DNA of 35,793 bases from a bacterium. GTDB lineage: Bacteria; Electryoneota; RPQS01. Positions 22,401 to 31,109 of the stretch are shown here, one piece after another. The notes under the pieces are model-generated. The model was not told where the DNA came from and did no database searches. It saw only the letters and a program-made list of their open reading frames with translations. The position numbers were made by a program, and so were the translations under genes. Location: the NCBI GenBank assembly GCA_026394155.1, contig JAPKYT010000122.1:1-35793 (forward strand), written 5' to 3'. How positions within the stretch are numbered: position 1 is the stretch's first letter; each line of letters starts with the position of its first letter.

Positions 22401-24113
22401 CTAACCTGCCGTAGCCGGCGAAGCCTTCATGGCGGGGAAGGCAAGCGTGATCTGCGTGCCGACCCCCCACTGGGACTTGAGATCGAGCTTGGCGGAGTGA
22501 CTTTCGGCCACGTTTTGAATGATGCACATGCCGAGACCGGTGCCGCCCGCATCCGTGCGGGTGGTGAAATAGGGTTCGAAGACGCGCGGCAGCACATCGG
22601 GAGGGATGCCCCCGCCGGTGTCCCTGACCACCACTTCCACCGCGTCGCCGTCGGCGCGGGCCGTCACGGTCAGTTCTCCCCCGCCCTTGGCACGGAGAGC
22701 GTGCGCCGAGTTGAGAATCATGTTGATGATGGCGCTTTCCACGCTGTGGGCGTCGCCCAGAACCGGCGGCAGGTTTTCCTCGAGTTCGAGTTCGAGACGG
22801 AAGGCCGCAGCCGGATTATTCGCTGAGAAGCCGCGCAGCGTCCCGGTGGTGCTTTCCATCATCTCGACGGTGGAGCGGATGAGCGCCGTCAGATCGAGTG
22901 GCGCAAAGTTGGAGGTGGTGGGCTTGGTGAGGTGCCGCAGATCGCGGGCGATTTTCTCGATGCGTTCGGACAGGGCGGAAATCGTCTCCAAGTCCTTGTC
23001 CACGCCGCCGTCGAGCGACACGCCCGCTTTCTTGAGCCGCATGGCAAGCAGTTCGATGCGGCCTTTGACCGGCTGGAGGCTGTTATTGATTTCGTGGGCG
23101 ATGCCGCCGGCGAGTTGGTTAATGGTGGATTGCTTCTCCGACTCGATGAGTTTGCGTTCGAGCTGCTTCTGGAGCGTCACGTCCTCGAGGATGATGCCGA
23201 CGCGCTCGCCGCCCAGCGCGCGGTGAAGATGGAAAAACGAGTAGGCCAGAGTGCGCGCTCCGAAATCGAAGAAGGAACGGCGGCTGCCGTTTTTCTGAAG
23301 AAGGAAGTCCTGCAAGTCCTGCAAGATGTGGAGCATGCTGGTGCTGCTGCAGCAGCGGGAATCGGCCAGCGGCGTGCCGCGGGTGAGCACCGCGCCGTCG
23401 AGCAGAGCCGACGATTGCGCGCTGGCGTATTCGATCTTCAGCCGATCGTCGAGAATAATCACGCCCTGCGGCTGGCTGTCGAGAATGGTATCGAGGTATT
23501 CCTGCAGCTCGCGGTAGCGGGCGGCGGCTTCCTGCTCAGCCTCGATGAGATGCGCGGTTTCGAGGGCCACGGCGGTGAGTTGCACGAAAGTATCGAAGAG
23601 CACGAGGCTGGTTTGGTCGAACACTCCGGCCAGCCGCGAGGTGTCCACGTAGGCCGCGCCGAGGAGTTTGCCTTTGGAAATTACGGGGGCGCCCATGATC
23701 GAGCGCACCTGCATGCGGGCGATGGACTGCTGCTTGGTAAGATCGGACGCGCCGACCACGTCGTTGATGAGAATGGGGCGGCGGCCGTCCAGCACTTTGC
23801 GGATGACGGTGTGCGAGGCGGCCGTTTCGGCGTCGGCGATGTCGCCGCTTTCCATGTTGCGGGCGACGCGGAAGTTCCATTCGCCGTGCTCGGATACGAG
23901 CACGAGGAAGCCGCGTTCCGCGCCGGTCAGTTCGAGGACCGCGTCCATGGCCCGGTCAAGAATGGTGGTGGTGGAGAGGTCGCGGTTCAGGTCTTCCACC
24001 AGCGAGGCCAGCTTTTGCAGGCCGGCTTCCACGCTGGTGGCGGAGTCCGCCACTCGCTCCGGTTCCACGCCGGAAGTCAGGTCATCGAGGTCGTCGAAAA
24101 AATCGTCCGGCAC
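22401..24113 (-). CDS. Cytosolic GAF-PAS sensor histidine kinase
   Basis: Domains in order: GAF (about 45-190), PAS-like (about 200-315), dimerisation/phosphoacceptor helix with His340 in LAGGIAHEINNSLQPV, and the ATPase domain. The ATPase domain has the N box AIINMILNSAHAL, G1 DTGGGIPPDVLPRVFEPYF and G2 GGTGLGM. No membrane segment is visible, so it senses an internal ligand or a partner. It autophosphorylates on His and would pass phosphate to a response regulator, but none is in the window. It starts three bases after the stop of the Ser/Thr kinase gene and is almost certainly co-translated with it. The pair resembles multi-domain dual kinases (HstK-like) split into two polypeptides. Confidence 0.95.
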   Translation of the reverse strand: MPDDFFDDLDDLTSGVEPERVADSATSVEAGLQKLASLVEDLNRDLSTTTILDRAMDAVLELTGAERGFLVLVSEHGEWNFRVARNMESGDIADAETAASHTVIRKVLDGRRPILINDVVGASDLTKQQSIARMQVRSIMGAPVISKGKLLGAAYVDTSRLAGVFDQTSLVLFDTFVQLTAVALETAHLIEAEQEAAARYRELQEYLDTILDSQPQGVIILDDRLKIEYASAQSSALLDGAVLTRGTPLADSRCCSSTSMLHILQDLQDFLLQKNGSRRSFFDFGARTLAYSFFHLHRALGGERVGIILEDVTLQKQLERKLIESEKQSTINQLAGGIAHEINNSLQPVKGRIELLAMRLKKAGVSLDGGVDKDLETISALSERIEKIARDLRHLTKPTTSNFAPLDLTALIRSTVEMMESTTGTLRGFSANNPAAAFRLELELEENLPPVLGDAHSVESAIINMILNSAHALRAKGGGELTVTARADGDAVEVVVRDTGGGIPPDVLPRVFEPYFTTRTDAGGTGLGMCIIQNVAESHSAKLDLKSQWGVGTQITLAFPAMKASPATAG

Positions 24114-24116
24114 GTA

Positions 24117-27100
24117 TCAGGTTTCCTTGACGGAGTTTCGCAACATCACGGCTTCATCCTTGAAACGGCGAACCTGCGGAGATTCGAGGAACCGCCGGCG
24201 ACCGCGCTCGGAAAGGCGGCTGCTGATGGCCTTGAGGACATTGGCGCCGCGGCCGAATTCATCGAGGGCCTTTCGTACCGCTCCCTGAGCGAACATGCGG
24301 CGCGCCGAGGCCCAGTGGAATCTCCACAGAAGGTCAGGATATGCAGACAATTGTCGAACGACTCGCGGTCGCTCGCGAGCATCCAACTCTTCGTGAGCAA
24401 AAAGAAGGCCATAGACCAACGTGCGGGCGGCGGTGAAAGGGTCCCACTTGGTGTCGGCGACCTTGCGCGCGCGCGCCAGCGCCTCCCGAATGCCGTGCTC
24501 ATCGCCGTCTTCGGCGGCGAGGGCGCACTCGGTGAGATGGAAGTGCTGAAGCGCGAGAGGATCCACGTCTTGAGAGAGTAACATCCGGGCTTGATCGAGC
24601 GCTTCGGTTGCGCTTTGGCGACATCCGCGGCGGGCGCGCAGCAGGGCCATGCCTTCCCATGCCTGTGCCTGTCCTTTGCGGGCGCCGATTTCGCCGGCCG
24701 CATGGTGAGCCCGCTCGAGCACGGCGGCGGCGTCCTCGAGTTCCTCGAGCGTCAGCAACAGCTTGCCCAGATAGATGAGCGGCTCGATCTCGCACTCATG
24801 ATCCTCGAGCGTGCCGGCGAGCGTGACGGCTTCCTGCAGATAAGCGTGCGCGCGCGGAAAGTCGGCGCGATAGTAGCTCAGTTCGCCGAGATTGCTGAGA
24901 ATCTCCACCTGCTCGCGCGGGTTTTTCAGGCGGCGGAAAAGGCCGAGCGCCTTGAGGTAATACTCCTCGGCTTCGGCCAGCGCGCCGGTTTCCAGCGCGT
25001 CCACGCCGAGGTTGTTGTAGATGCCGGCGAGGCGATGGACGTCGTTGATCTCGCCGGCGATCTCGGCGCATTTTTTCCACAGGGTGCGGGCGCGCAAGCG
25101 GTCGCCGCTTTGCGCCGCCAGCACGCCAAGGTTGTTGTAGATGTGGGCGATGCCCTTGCGGTCGCGGAGAATCTCGTTGATTTCGAGGCCGCGTTTCCAA
25201 TACATAGCGGCGGCGGCGGCCTCCCCCCGGTAGAAAGCGAGCGTCGCGACGGTGTGAAGCAGCAGGGCGTGACCGGCGTCGGCGACCTGCGGCGGCACGC
25301 GCACCAGACCTTCCTCGGCCAGTTTGCAGGCGTGCTCCGCTTCCCCGTGCTTGAAGGCAATCCACGCCAGAGTGCCGAACACGATGCCGGCGCGGCTGTC
25401 GTGACCTTCGGGCAGCGCCGTGCGGCAGCGTTCGAGAATGCTCTGAGCGCGTTCGGTGCGGCCCAGTTTTTCCTCGATCATAGCGAAGCGCGCCAGACGT
25501 TCGAGGTTGGCGGCGGTCACGGGCACGTCGCCGTTGTTCAGAGAGAGCGCGAGTCGGGCCGCCGCCGCTTCGAGGTTGCCTTCCATGTACTCAACGGTCA
25601 CCAGCGCATCGAGCATCACCTCGAAGATCGCGGGCGGCGTGTCGTCCTTCAGGCAGGATTCCACCAGCCGTCTGATCCATCGCAGCTCGCCGTCTTCGAG
25701 AACCTGATGCAAAGTTTCGGCGGCTTCCTCGGGCGGCGTGGTCCAGGTTCCGGCGTGAAAATCGTGGAAGAGTTGTTCGCGTTTGCGGCGGCGGCGGTGT
25801 CCCAGTGAGGGCAAGGCCCACCCGGTGGCCAGTTGATGATGAATCTGGCGGGCGGTCTCCTCGTCGAGCAATTCTTCGAGGTGCTCGCTCACGGCGGAGA
25901 AAACCATGGTGCAGCCTTGTTCGGTGCGAGCGATCCAGCCAGCCTCTTCGAGGGCGCGCTGAGCACCGGCGAGAACTGCGTCGTCATTCTCGCCCGCCGG
26001 GAGCACTCCCTTCAGCACTTCGGGCGGCAGCGGCGCGCGGGAGCAGGCCAGATGATAGGCGAGACGGCGGGCGGGATCGGGAAGACTCGTGAGCGTGCGC
26101 TCGATGTGATCGGCCACCGCCGCATGCACGGGGATGTTCCACGAGCCGGGCAGCAGCTCCCATCCCTTGAGACCGATGAACAACGTGCCCGCTTCCTGCA
26201 GTTCGTTCAACGCGCGGTGCAACGCCACGGCGTAGCCCATCGAACGCGAGTAGAGTTCGCGCGGGAAAGCGGGCGGGAAGGCATTCTCCGGGAGTGTGGC
26301 GGTGATGAATCGTTCCACGCCGGCGGCATCCAGCGGCTGGAGGGTGAGCGTATCGTGATTTTCGAGCAGTGCGGCCAGAACGGGGCTAGGCTGAGACGCG
26401 CCCACCACACACCAAGCATGGTTTTCTTGCGCTGCAGCGAGGGCGGCGTAGAGGCGCGCGGCGGGAAGAGGATCGGCGTCAGGGATCACCAGCACCTGTT
26501 CCTCTCCGCCGGTGAAATCGGTTTCGGACTCAGCCACACGCACGCAAACACCGTCTATCGCAAGTTCATGGGCGAAATCCCGCAGCAGGCGGCGACGGCC
26601 CAATCCGCCCGCGCCGATGACGAGCACGTGGGCGGGAACCGAACCCGACAGCAGCAGGGCTTTGCGTCGTTGCAGTTTTTCGCGCTGGCGGGCATTGGTG
26701 ACGGCCGCGGCGGAGCGGATGTAGGCGCTGCGCGTCTCGCGCGTTTCATAGGGGAAATCGGTGCCCTCACGCTCGTTCAGCAGGGCGATCACGTGACGCG
26801 CCGAGGGCGGCCGCTCCTTGGCCTTGATGCGCAGGAGCGCGCCGATGACGTCCGAGAGCCCGACGGGCAGATCGGGGCGAAATCGCAAGGGCGGGGGAGC
26901 TTCTTCCGAGCAGCGCAGCCGGGCCACACTCAGCGGGTCCTTTCCGTTGAAGGGCAGGCGGCCGGCGGCGAGGCGGTAGAGCATCATTCCGGCGGCGTAG
27001 AGGTCGCTGGCCACCGAGGCGCCGCGGCCCTCGATGAGTTCCGGCGCCATATAATCCACCGTTCCGGCCGTCACGCTGACTTCATTGGTGTGCGTGGCCA

Positions 27101-27572
27101 GACCGAAATCCACCAGCTTCAGGGTCTCCAATTTGCCTTCCGGGTCCAGCCGCCCGAGCACGTTCTGCGGCTTGAGGTCGCGATGCAGCAGTCCGCGGCT
27201 GTGGAGAAAAGCCAGAGCGCGGCAAAGCCCGACGAGAACCTCGTGAATCTGCCCGGCGGTCCATTTCTCCGCCAGTTGATCCAGCGGCTTGCCTTCCACG
27301 AACTCAGTGGTGAAGAAAAGAGAGGACTCGGGGGGAGGCAGCATCCCGAAGTCATAGACCTCCGGGATGTTGGGGTGGGTCACGCCGATGATGTTCCGAA
27401 ATTCCGCCTTGAAGCTATCCGTTTCAGCTTCGGCCAAGTCCGCGCGCATCGCCTTTAGAGCGATGATTTTGTTGTCTCTGCGCGTGTCCTCCACGAGCAG
27501 CACAACCCCCATGCCGCCGGCGCCGAGGGTGCGTAAGATCCGATAGCGATTGGCGAAAAGCTGTTCGGGCAT
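24117..27572 (-). CDS. Ser/Thr protein kinase with degenerate ATPase module and TPR repeats (PknK-like)
   Basis: Residues 8-270 are a complete Hanks-type kinase: glycine loop LGAGGMG (16-22), Lys40, Glu57, HRDLKPQN (130-137) with Asp132, DFG (155-157) and APE (176-178). Residues about 310-620 look like a STAND/AAA ATPase, but its Walker A is degenerate (G320AGGLG325RRR, with no Lys-Ser/Thr). A Walker B-like VLVIPDAD follows at 360-367. Residues about 640-1090 contain many TPRs (for example IAHIYNNLGVLAAQSGDRLR). The order kinase-ATPase-TPR matches PknK-like regulators. The protein is soluble and probably integrates a TPR-bound signal. No ribosome site precedes the ATG at 27572. It forms an operon with the histidine kinase. 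Confidence 0.94.
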   Translation of the reverse strand: MPEQLFANRYRILRTLGAGGMGVVLLVEDTRRDNKIIALKAMRADLAEAETDSFKAEFRNIIGVTHPNIPEVYDFGMLPPPESSLFFTTEFVEGKPLDQLAEKWTAGQIHEVLVGLCRALAFLHSRGLLHRDLKPQNVLGRLDPEGKLETLKLVDFGLATHTNEVSVTAGTVDYMAPELIEGRGASVASDLYAAGMMLYRLAAGRLPFNGKDPLSVARLRCSEEAPPPLRFRPDLPVGLSDVIGALLRIKAKERPPSARHVIALLNEREGTDFPYETRETRSAYIRSAAAVTNARQREKLQRRKALLLSGSVPAHVLVIGAGGLGRRRLLRDFAHELAIDGVCVRVAESETDFTGGEEQVLVIPDADPLPAARLYAALAAAQENHAWCVVGASQPSPVLAALLENHDTLTLQPLDAAGVERFITATLPENAFPPAFPRELYSRSMGYAVALHRALNELQEAGTLFIGLKGWELLPGSWNIPVHAAVADHIERTLTSLPDPARRLAYHLACSRAPLPPEVLKGVLPAGENDDAVLAGAQRALEEAGWIARTEQGCTMVFSAVSEHLEELLDEETARQIHHQLATGWALPSLGHRRRRKREQLFHDFHAGTWTTPPEEAAETLHQVLEDGELRWIRRLVESCLKDDTPPAIFEVMLDALVTVEYMEGNLEAAAARLALSLNNGDVPVTAANLERLARFAMIEEKLGRTERAQSILERCRTALPEGHDSRAGIVFGTLAWIAFKHGEAEHACKLAEEGLVRVPPQVADAGHALLLHTVATLAFYRGEAAAAAMYWKRGLEINEILRDRKGIAHIYNNLGVLAAQSGDRLRARTLWKKCAEIAGEINDVHRLAGIYNNLGVDALETGALAEAEEYYLKALGLFRRLKNPREQVEILSNLGELSYYRADFPRAHAYLQEAVTLAGTLEDHECEIEPLIYLGKLLLTLEELEDAAAVLERAHHAAGEIGARKGQAQAWEGMALLRARRGCRQSATEALDQARMLLSQDVDPLALQHFHLTECALAAEDGDEHGIREALARARKVADTKWDPFTAARTLVYGLLFAHEELDARERPRVVRQLSAYPDLLWRFHWASARRMFAQGAVRKALDEFGRGANVLKAISSRLSERGRRRFLESPQVRRFKDEAVMLRNSVKET

Positions 27573-27694
27573 AGTGAAGCGAGATCGTACGTATCTCCTC
27601 TGAGTTATCGGCAGTTGGGGGGGAAGAAATAAGAATGAGCAAGCGCCCCAGCCGGGCGGCTGGGGGTAGTGCGGTTTCGAGATGGCTCACGGGC

Positions 27695-27724
27695 AAAAAA
27701 AGTCCGGCTGCCCAAGGCAGCCGG
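27695..27724 (-). terminator. Rho-independent terminator of lipoprotein gene 1
   Basis: Read on the minus strand, CCGGCTGCC, TTG, GGCAGCCGG is followed by AC and TTTTTTT. The stem is at 27704-27724 and the T tract at 27701-27695. The same terminator occurs after the paralogous gene at 28713. Confidence 0.92.
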
Positions 27725-27766
27725 GGTTGTACCACGGAGGAAACAGGCTGAGAGGAGGCTCGGGGG

Positions 27767-28339
27767 TCACCCGATTATGTAACGACTGAAATGATCGAGC
27801 TGTGCCGTGACGGATTTCGCGTTCACGTCCACGTGGCTGGGCATGGGCAGGCAGGTGCGGCCGTTCATGTAGAAGATTTCCAGGCTGCCCTGTGAGTCGC
27901 TGTTTTCGTACTGGGTGCCCTCATAGGACAGGGTCAGCTCAACCGGCACATTGAAGCGGAACGGGCTGGGTCCGCAGTCCACGGCCACACCGCTGATGGA
28001 CGCACTGACCATGGTGAAGGTGACGTCGAGGTCCACCGCTCCGGCGGGGATGTTCAGTGAGTGATGTCCCAGACGCAGCCGGCCGCCGGCCGGACCGATA
28101 ACGGCGGACACCGGAATCGCCGTCGCGATGACACCGTCAGTGTTGAGTCCGCCGGGCGCGCTCAGGATGGGCACATCCCGGCCGGGCACAACCTGATCGC
28201 CCGGCTGCGGGTTCCACAGACCGAGTTCCGGCTCCGTATTCTGACTCATTACCGGAGATTCGAAGTTGCTGCAGCCCACGGCGAGAACCAGCACCATCAT
28301 GAGCGCGGACTTCAGCATGAGTTCGGACAGCTTCTTCAT
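27767..28339 (-). CDS. ZU5-like lipoprotein, paralogue 1
   Basis: The 190-residue protein starts with a lipoprotein signal (MKKLSELMLKSALMMVLVLA, then VGC with the lipidated Cys23). A linker (LWNPQPGDQVVPGRDVPIL) follows. Next is a beta-rich domain with VIGPAGGRLRLGHHSLNIPA and GAVDLDVTFTM, the pattern of ZU5-like domains (a GG-turn, then IPxGA). It ends DHFSRYIIG, as does its neighbour. It is expected to be anchored in the periplasm or outer membrane; its role is unknown. GGAAGGAAC precedes the ATG. Promoter (28406) and terminator (27695) indicate a single-gene transcript. Confidence 0.85.
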   Translation of the reverse strand: MKKLSELMLKSALMMVLVLAVGCSNFESPVMSQNTEPELGLWNPQPGDQVVPGRDVPILSAPGGLNTDGVIATAIPVSAVIGPAGGRLRLGHHSLNIPAGAVDLDVTFTMVSASISGVAVDCGPSPFRFNVPVELTLSYEGTQYENSDSQGSLEIFYMNGRTCLPMPSHVDVNAKSVTAQLDHFSRYIIG

Positions 28340-28405
28340 ATTGGGTTCCTTCCGTCTCGTGGTTTACTTATGTCTCTGGTGATAATGGGGGCAATCAGTA
28401 TGCCG

Positions 28406-28433
28406 AGTATAGTATTCGTACCAAGCGTGCTAA
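28406..28433 (-). promoter_or_regulatory. Promoter of lipoprotein gene 1
   Basis: On the minus strand TTAGCA (28428-28433), 16 bases, TATACT (28406-28411), then CGGCATA. The layout and downstream bases match the promoter of paralogue 2 at 29397. Confidence 0.6.
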
Positions 28434-28640
28434 GCGGGCGCTGTTTTCTCGAAACATGGTTCAGAATTCCGCGCGAGTTGGGTCGAATGAACCGACTCTG
28501 CACCGCATCCGCTGGGGCAGATGCACCAGTGGAAATGCTCCGCCGTTGGTTGAGTTGAACGCCCTGCGGTTGACGGCACATTCTTGTTTCGACGGTGCAC
28601 ATTCCGAGATGTGCCGCCGCCGGGGTGCGTGCTCACGGAC

Positions 28641-28670
28641 AAAAAAAGTCCGGCTGCCCAAGGCAGCCGG
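28641..28670 (-). terminator. Rho-independent terminator of lipoprotein gene 2
   Basis: The same stem (CCGGCTGCC, TTG, GGCAGCCGG) and seven-T tract as at 27695-27724, with nearly identical flanks reaching into both stop codons. Confidence 0.92.
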
Positions 28671-28712
28671 GGTTGTACCACGGAGGAAACAGGCTGAGAG
28701 GAGGTTCGGGGG

Positions 28713-29321
28713 CTACCCGATAATGTAACGACTGAAATGATCGGTGGTGGCCCTGACGGTCAGGCTCCCGGGATCCACCACGCTCGGCACGGGCTGGAAC
28801 GAGTTTTCGGAAGCCATGTAGACCACGCTGAGGGGTGGGGTGCCGTCCACATCCTCGTACTGTGTGCCGAAGTAGCTCAGAATCAGGGTCACGGGCACTT
28901 GGAAAGTGAGCGGGCTGGGCACGCAGTCCACGGCCACGGCATTGGCGGATGCGTAGCCCATTTGGAAGGTCACATCGCCAAGGACCGCGCCGGGCGGGAC
29001 GATCAACTGGTGATAGCCAAGTTGCAACGTTCCACCTTCAGGCCCGATGATCATGGTGCGCGGCGGGGGCAGCGACCCGTCGTCCACCGACAAGTGGCTT
29101 TTGCCGCCCAGACTCTCCCAATAGTTTTGCTTGAGAATGGGCACGTCGTGCCCGAGGATGATCTGATCGCCGGGGCGGGGTGCCCACATCCCCACGGCTG
29201 TCTCCGCCGACTGGCTGGCGGTGGGGGCGTCGAACCGGCTGCACCCCAAGGCAAGAAGAACCACCAGAGCGAGCGCCGACATCACCCAGGCGGCGCGTTT
29301 GATGGTTTGCAGGGTAATCAT
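28713..29321 (-). CDS. ZU5-like lipoprotein, paralogue 2
   Basis: The start at 29321 is chosen because AAAGGAGC lies five bases upstream; an earlier in-frame ATG at 29354 has no such site. The 202-residue protein has a lipoprotein signal (ending ALALVVLLALGC), the same linker (MWAPRPGDQIILGHDVPILK) and a ZU5-like domain (IIGPEGGTLQLGYHQLIVPP, then GAVLGDVTFQM). It ends DHFSRYIIG. It is a diverged tandem duplicate of the gene at 27767, kept together with its promoter and terminator. Function is unknown; envelope location is expected. Confidence 0.85.
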   Translation of the reverse strand: MITLQTIKRAAWVMSALALVVLLALGCSRFDAPTASQSAETAVGMWAPRPGDQIILGHDVPILKQNYWESLGGKSHLSVDDGSLPPPRTMIIGPEGGTLQLGYHQLIVPPGAVLGDVTFQMGYASANAVAVDCVPSPLTFQVPVTLILSYFGTQYEDVDGTPPLSVVYMASENSFQPVPSVVDPGSLTVRATTDHFSRYIIG

Positions 29322-29396
29322 TTTTGCTCCTTTATCTTCATCGCACGAGTTCATCCGGTTCCGCTCCCGCTCATATGTTTAGCAAGCATTATGCCG

Positions 29397-29424
29397 ACTA
29401 TAGTTGCTGTATGAATCGTGTCAA
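29397..29424 (-). promoter_or_regulatory. Promoter of lipoprotein gene 2
   Basis: On the minus strand TTGACA (29419-29424, full consensus), 16 bases, TATAGT (29397-29402), then CGGCATAATGC. Only the short spacer departs from the housekeeping ideal. Confidence 0.75.
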
Positions 29425-29562
29425 CCGTATGCTGTTTTCTCACTACTTGTTTCCGTTTGCGCCGTGCAACGCGCTGCGCACCACGAGCGAATCACGCAGG
29501 TGAGTTGGTTCAAATGCACATGAGTGGCTCCTTTCACCGGCCAAATGAGGGTGGAGAAAGGC

Positions 29563-29588
29563 AAGGGCGACCCTCGCGGGTCGCCCTT
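29563..29588 (-). terminator. Hairpin terminator after the glycosyltransferase gene
   Basis: AAGGGCGACCC, a four-base loop, GGGTCGCCCTT is an 11-base perfect stem lying 28 bases after the stop at 29616. The following bases on the minus strand (GCCTTTCTCC) are moderately T-rich. Confidence 0.7.
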
Positions 29589-29615
29589 GGTACTTTTCTC
29601 TGCGACCGCCGGCGC

Positions 29616-31109
29616 TCAGAGCGTCAACGTCCAGCGATAGAGCTTGAAGCGAGGATTGAACTGCACGACCTCTCGGTTCTGTCCGAGCCGGTCGAGCGAA
29701 CGCAGCAGCAAGTCGGCGGGATCCGCCGTGTTTCGACGGACATCGTGCCAGAGATAGAAAACGTCGCGCTTGCCGGCCAGCCGCGCGCGCAGATCGTCCG
29801 GGAACTTGCCAGCGAGTGCCTCTTCTCTCGGCACATGAACGGGCTGCCAAACGTCGGCGACCTGCGGCCAGTAATAGGCGAAGAGCGGATGCGCTCCGTC
29901 CAGAATGAGCAGCGTGGACTCGGGCGTGAGGTGCGCGCGGACGTACGTGCTCATGCCCCGCCAGTTCTCACGGCGGCCGTAATGCTGCGGGTCAAGGAAA
30001 TGCGCATAGGCCACCACCAACACGGCCGCTCCCAAAATCACCACCGCGCGCTTCACCCACCGCATGTTCAGCGCAAGATACGAAGCCGCCAGAAACAGCA
30101 CCGCGAAGGGTGCTACGAAAATAATGTACTTGGGTTGCAGCCAGTATTGCCCGGTCACCGCGCTGGCGATGAGCGCCAGAAATGCGGGAATGGTAAACAG
30201 TTCGTGGCCCAGCCACGCGGTTGGCGAAAGCGGCCGGTGATGAAGACGGATGAATCCCCAGACAAGAAGCGCCGCCGGAACCGCCGCCAGAGCGACGAGC
30301 GGGAGATTGTGCAGTACATCGCCCACCCCGACCACCCGCCCCGAAGACTGATCGGAAAGCGCAAAATAGTTGAAGCCCAGAGTAACCGCCGCCAACAGCT
30401 TGGGGATCGCACTGGGCAAGTGCACCACGTACTCCGCGCCGCGGACTTGGGAGAAATACAGCAGATTGGGAAGGTTCGGCAGGTAGAGCAGCACGCTCGC
30501 GCCCAGAGCGGCCGCGCTCTGCCAAAAAGGAATAGTGCGGCGCTCGCGGAAGAGAGTAAGGGCCAGTCCGGCCACGAACAGCCAGTAGTGGAGATGCGTG
30601 TAGACGCCAATCCACGTCACCGCCACGAAAGCGATCCACCGCCCCAAGGAACTCCGCTCGCGCAGGTGCAGAACAATCCAGACCTGCAAGAGCGCGAGGA
30701 AAGCAACCATCGAGTACATGCGCAATTCCTGCGAGAACTCGATGAGCATGGGCGAGACGGCCATGAGCACGGCAAAGGCGCGGGCCAGAGGTGCGCCGCC
30801 CAACCGCCGCCCGATGTGGTAAGCCAAGGGAATCTGCGCGAGTCCGAAGATCAGCGGCAGCAAACGCAGGCCGATTTCGCCGTGAAATCCGAGTTGCCTC
30901 CACAGATACAAGAGCGAAAAGAAAACCGGGCGGAAACGGTCCTCGCTGTGCGTAAGGAACGTGCCGCTATCGCGCAGCAGCGAGAACATCTCGTCGCCGT
31001 AGAAGCTGTAGCCGAGATGCGGCAGCCTAAGCGCAAGCGCAGCGGCGACGATGGCGAGCAGAATGAAATCAACGCGCTTCTTCATGCGGGCAGGAATGAC
31101 ATCGGACAC
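29616..31109 (-). CDS. GT39-like membrane glycosyltransferase (PMT/ArnT type)
   Basis: The 497-residue protein has about 11 membrane helices. Its first periplasmic loop has the acidic motif GYSFYGDEMFSLLRD, where the Asp-Glu pair is the expected catalytic site of the PMT/ArnT (GT-C) fold. A large soluble C-terminal part (about 390-497) follows. Such enzymes transfer sugars from a polyprenyl-phosphate donor to lipids or proteins on the periplasmic face. The substrate is not known. The GTG start at 31109 directly follows the LolC/E stop (TGAGTG) and has GAGGG as ribosome site; ATG at 31085 is an alternative. It is co-transcribed with the permease gene and ends at a hairpin. Confidence 0.87.
   Translation of the reverse strand: MSDVIPARMKKRVDFILLAIVAAALALRLPHLGYSFYGDEMFSLLRDSGTFLTHSEDRFRPVFFSLLYLWRQLGFHGEIGLRLLPLIFGLAQIPLAYHIGRRLGGAPLARAFAVLMAVSPMLIEFSQELRMYSMVAFLALLQVWIVLHLRERSSLGRWIAFVAVTWIGVYTHLHYWLFVAGLALTLFRERRTIPFWQSAAALGASVLLYLPNLPNLLYFSQVRGAEYVVHLPSAIPKLLAAVTLGFNYFALSDQSSGRVVGVGDVLHNLPLVALAAVPAALLVWGFIRLHHRPLSPTAWLGHELFTIPAFLALIASAVTGQYWLQPKYIIFVAPFAVLFLAASYLALNMRWVKRAVVILGAAVLVVAYAHFLDPQHYGRRENWRGMSTYVRAHLTPESTLLILDGAHPLFAYYWPQVADVWQPVHVPREEALAGKFPDDLRARLAGKRDVFYLWHDVRRNTADPADLLLRSLDRLGQNREVVQFNPRFKLYRWTLTL

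Noticed and set aside
25833-27458. Long plus-strand open frame opposite the Ser/Thr kinase gene
   Set aside because: It is a GC-rich antisense shadow: no ribosome site, no recognisable domain, and the minus-strand kinase motifs are unambiguous. The same applies to the long antisense frames opposite the histidine kinase, the symporter, the glycosyltransferase, LolC/E and lysS.
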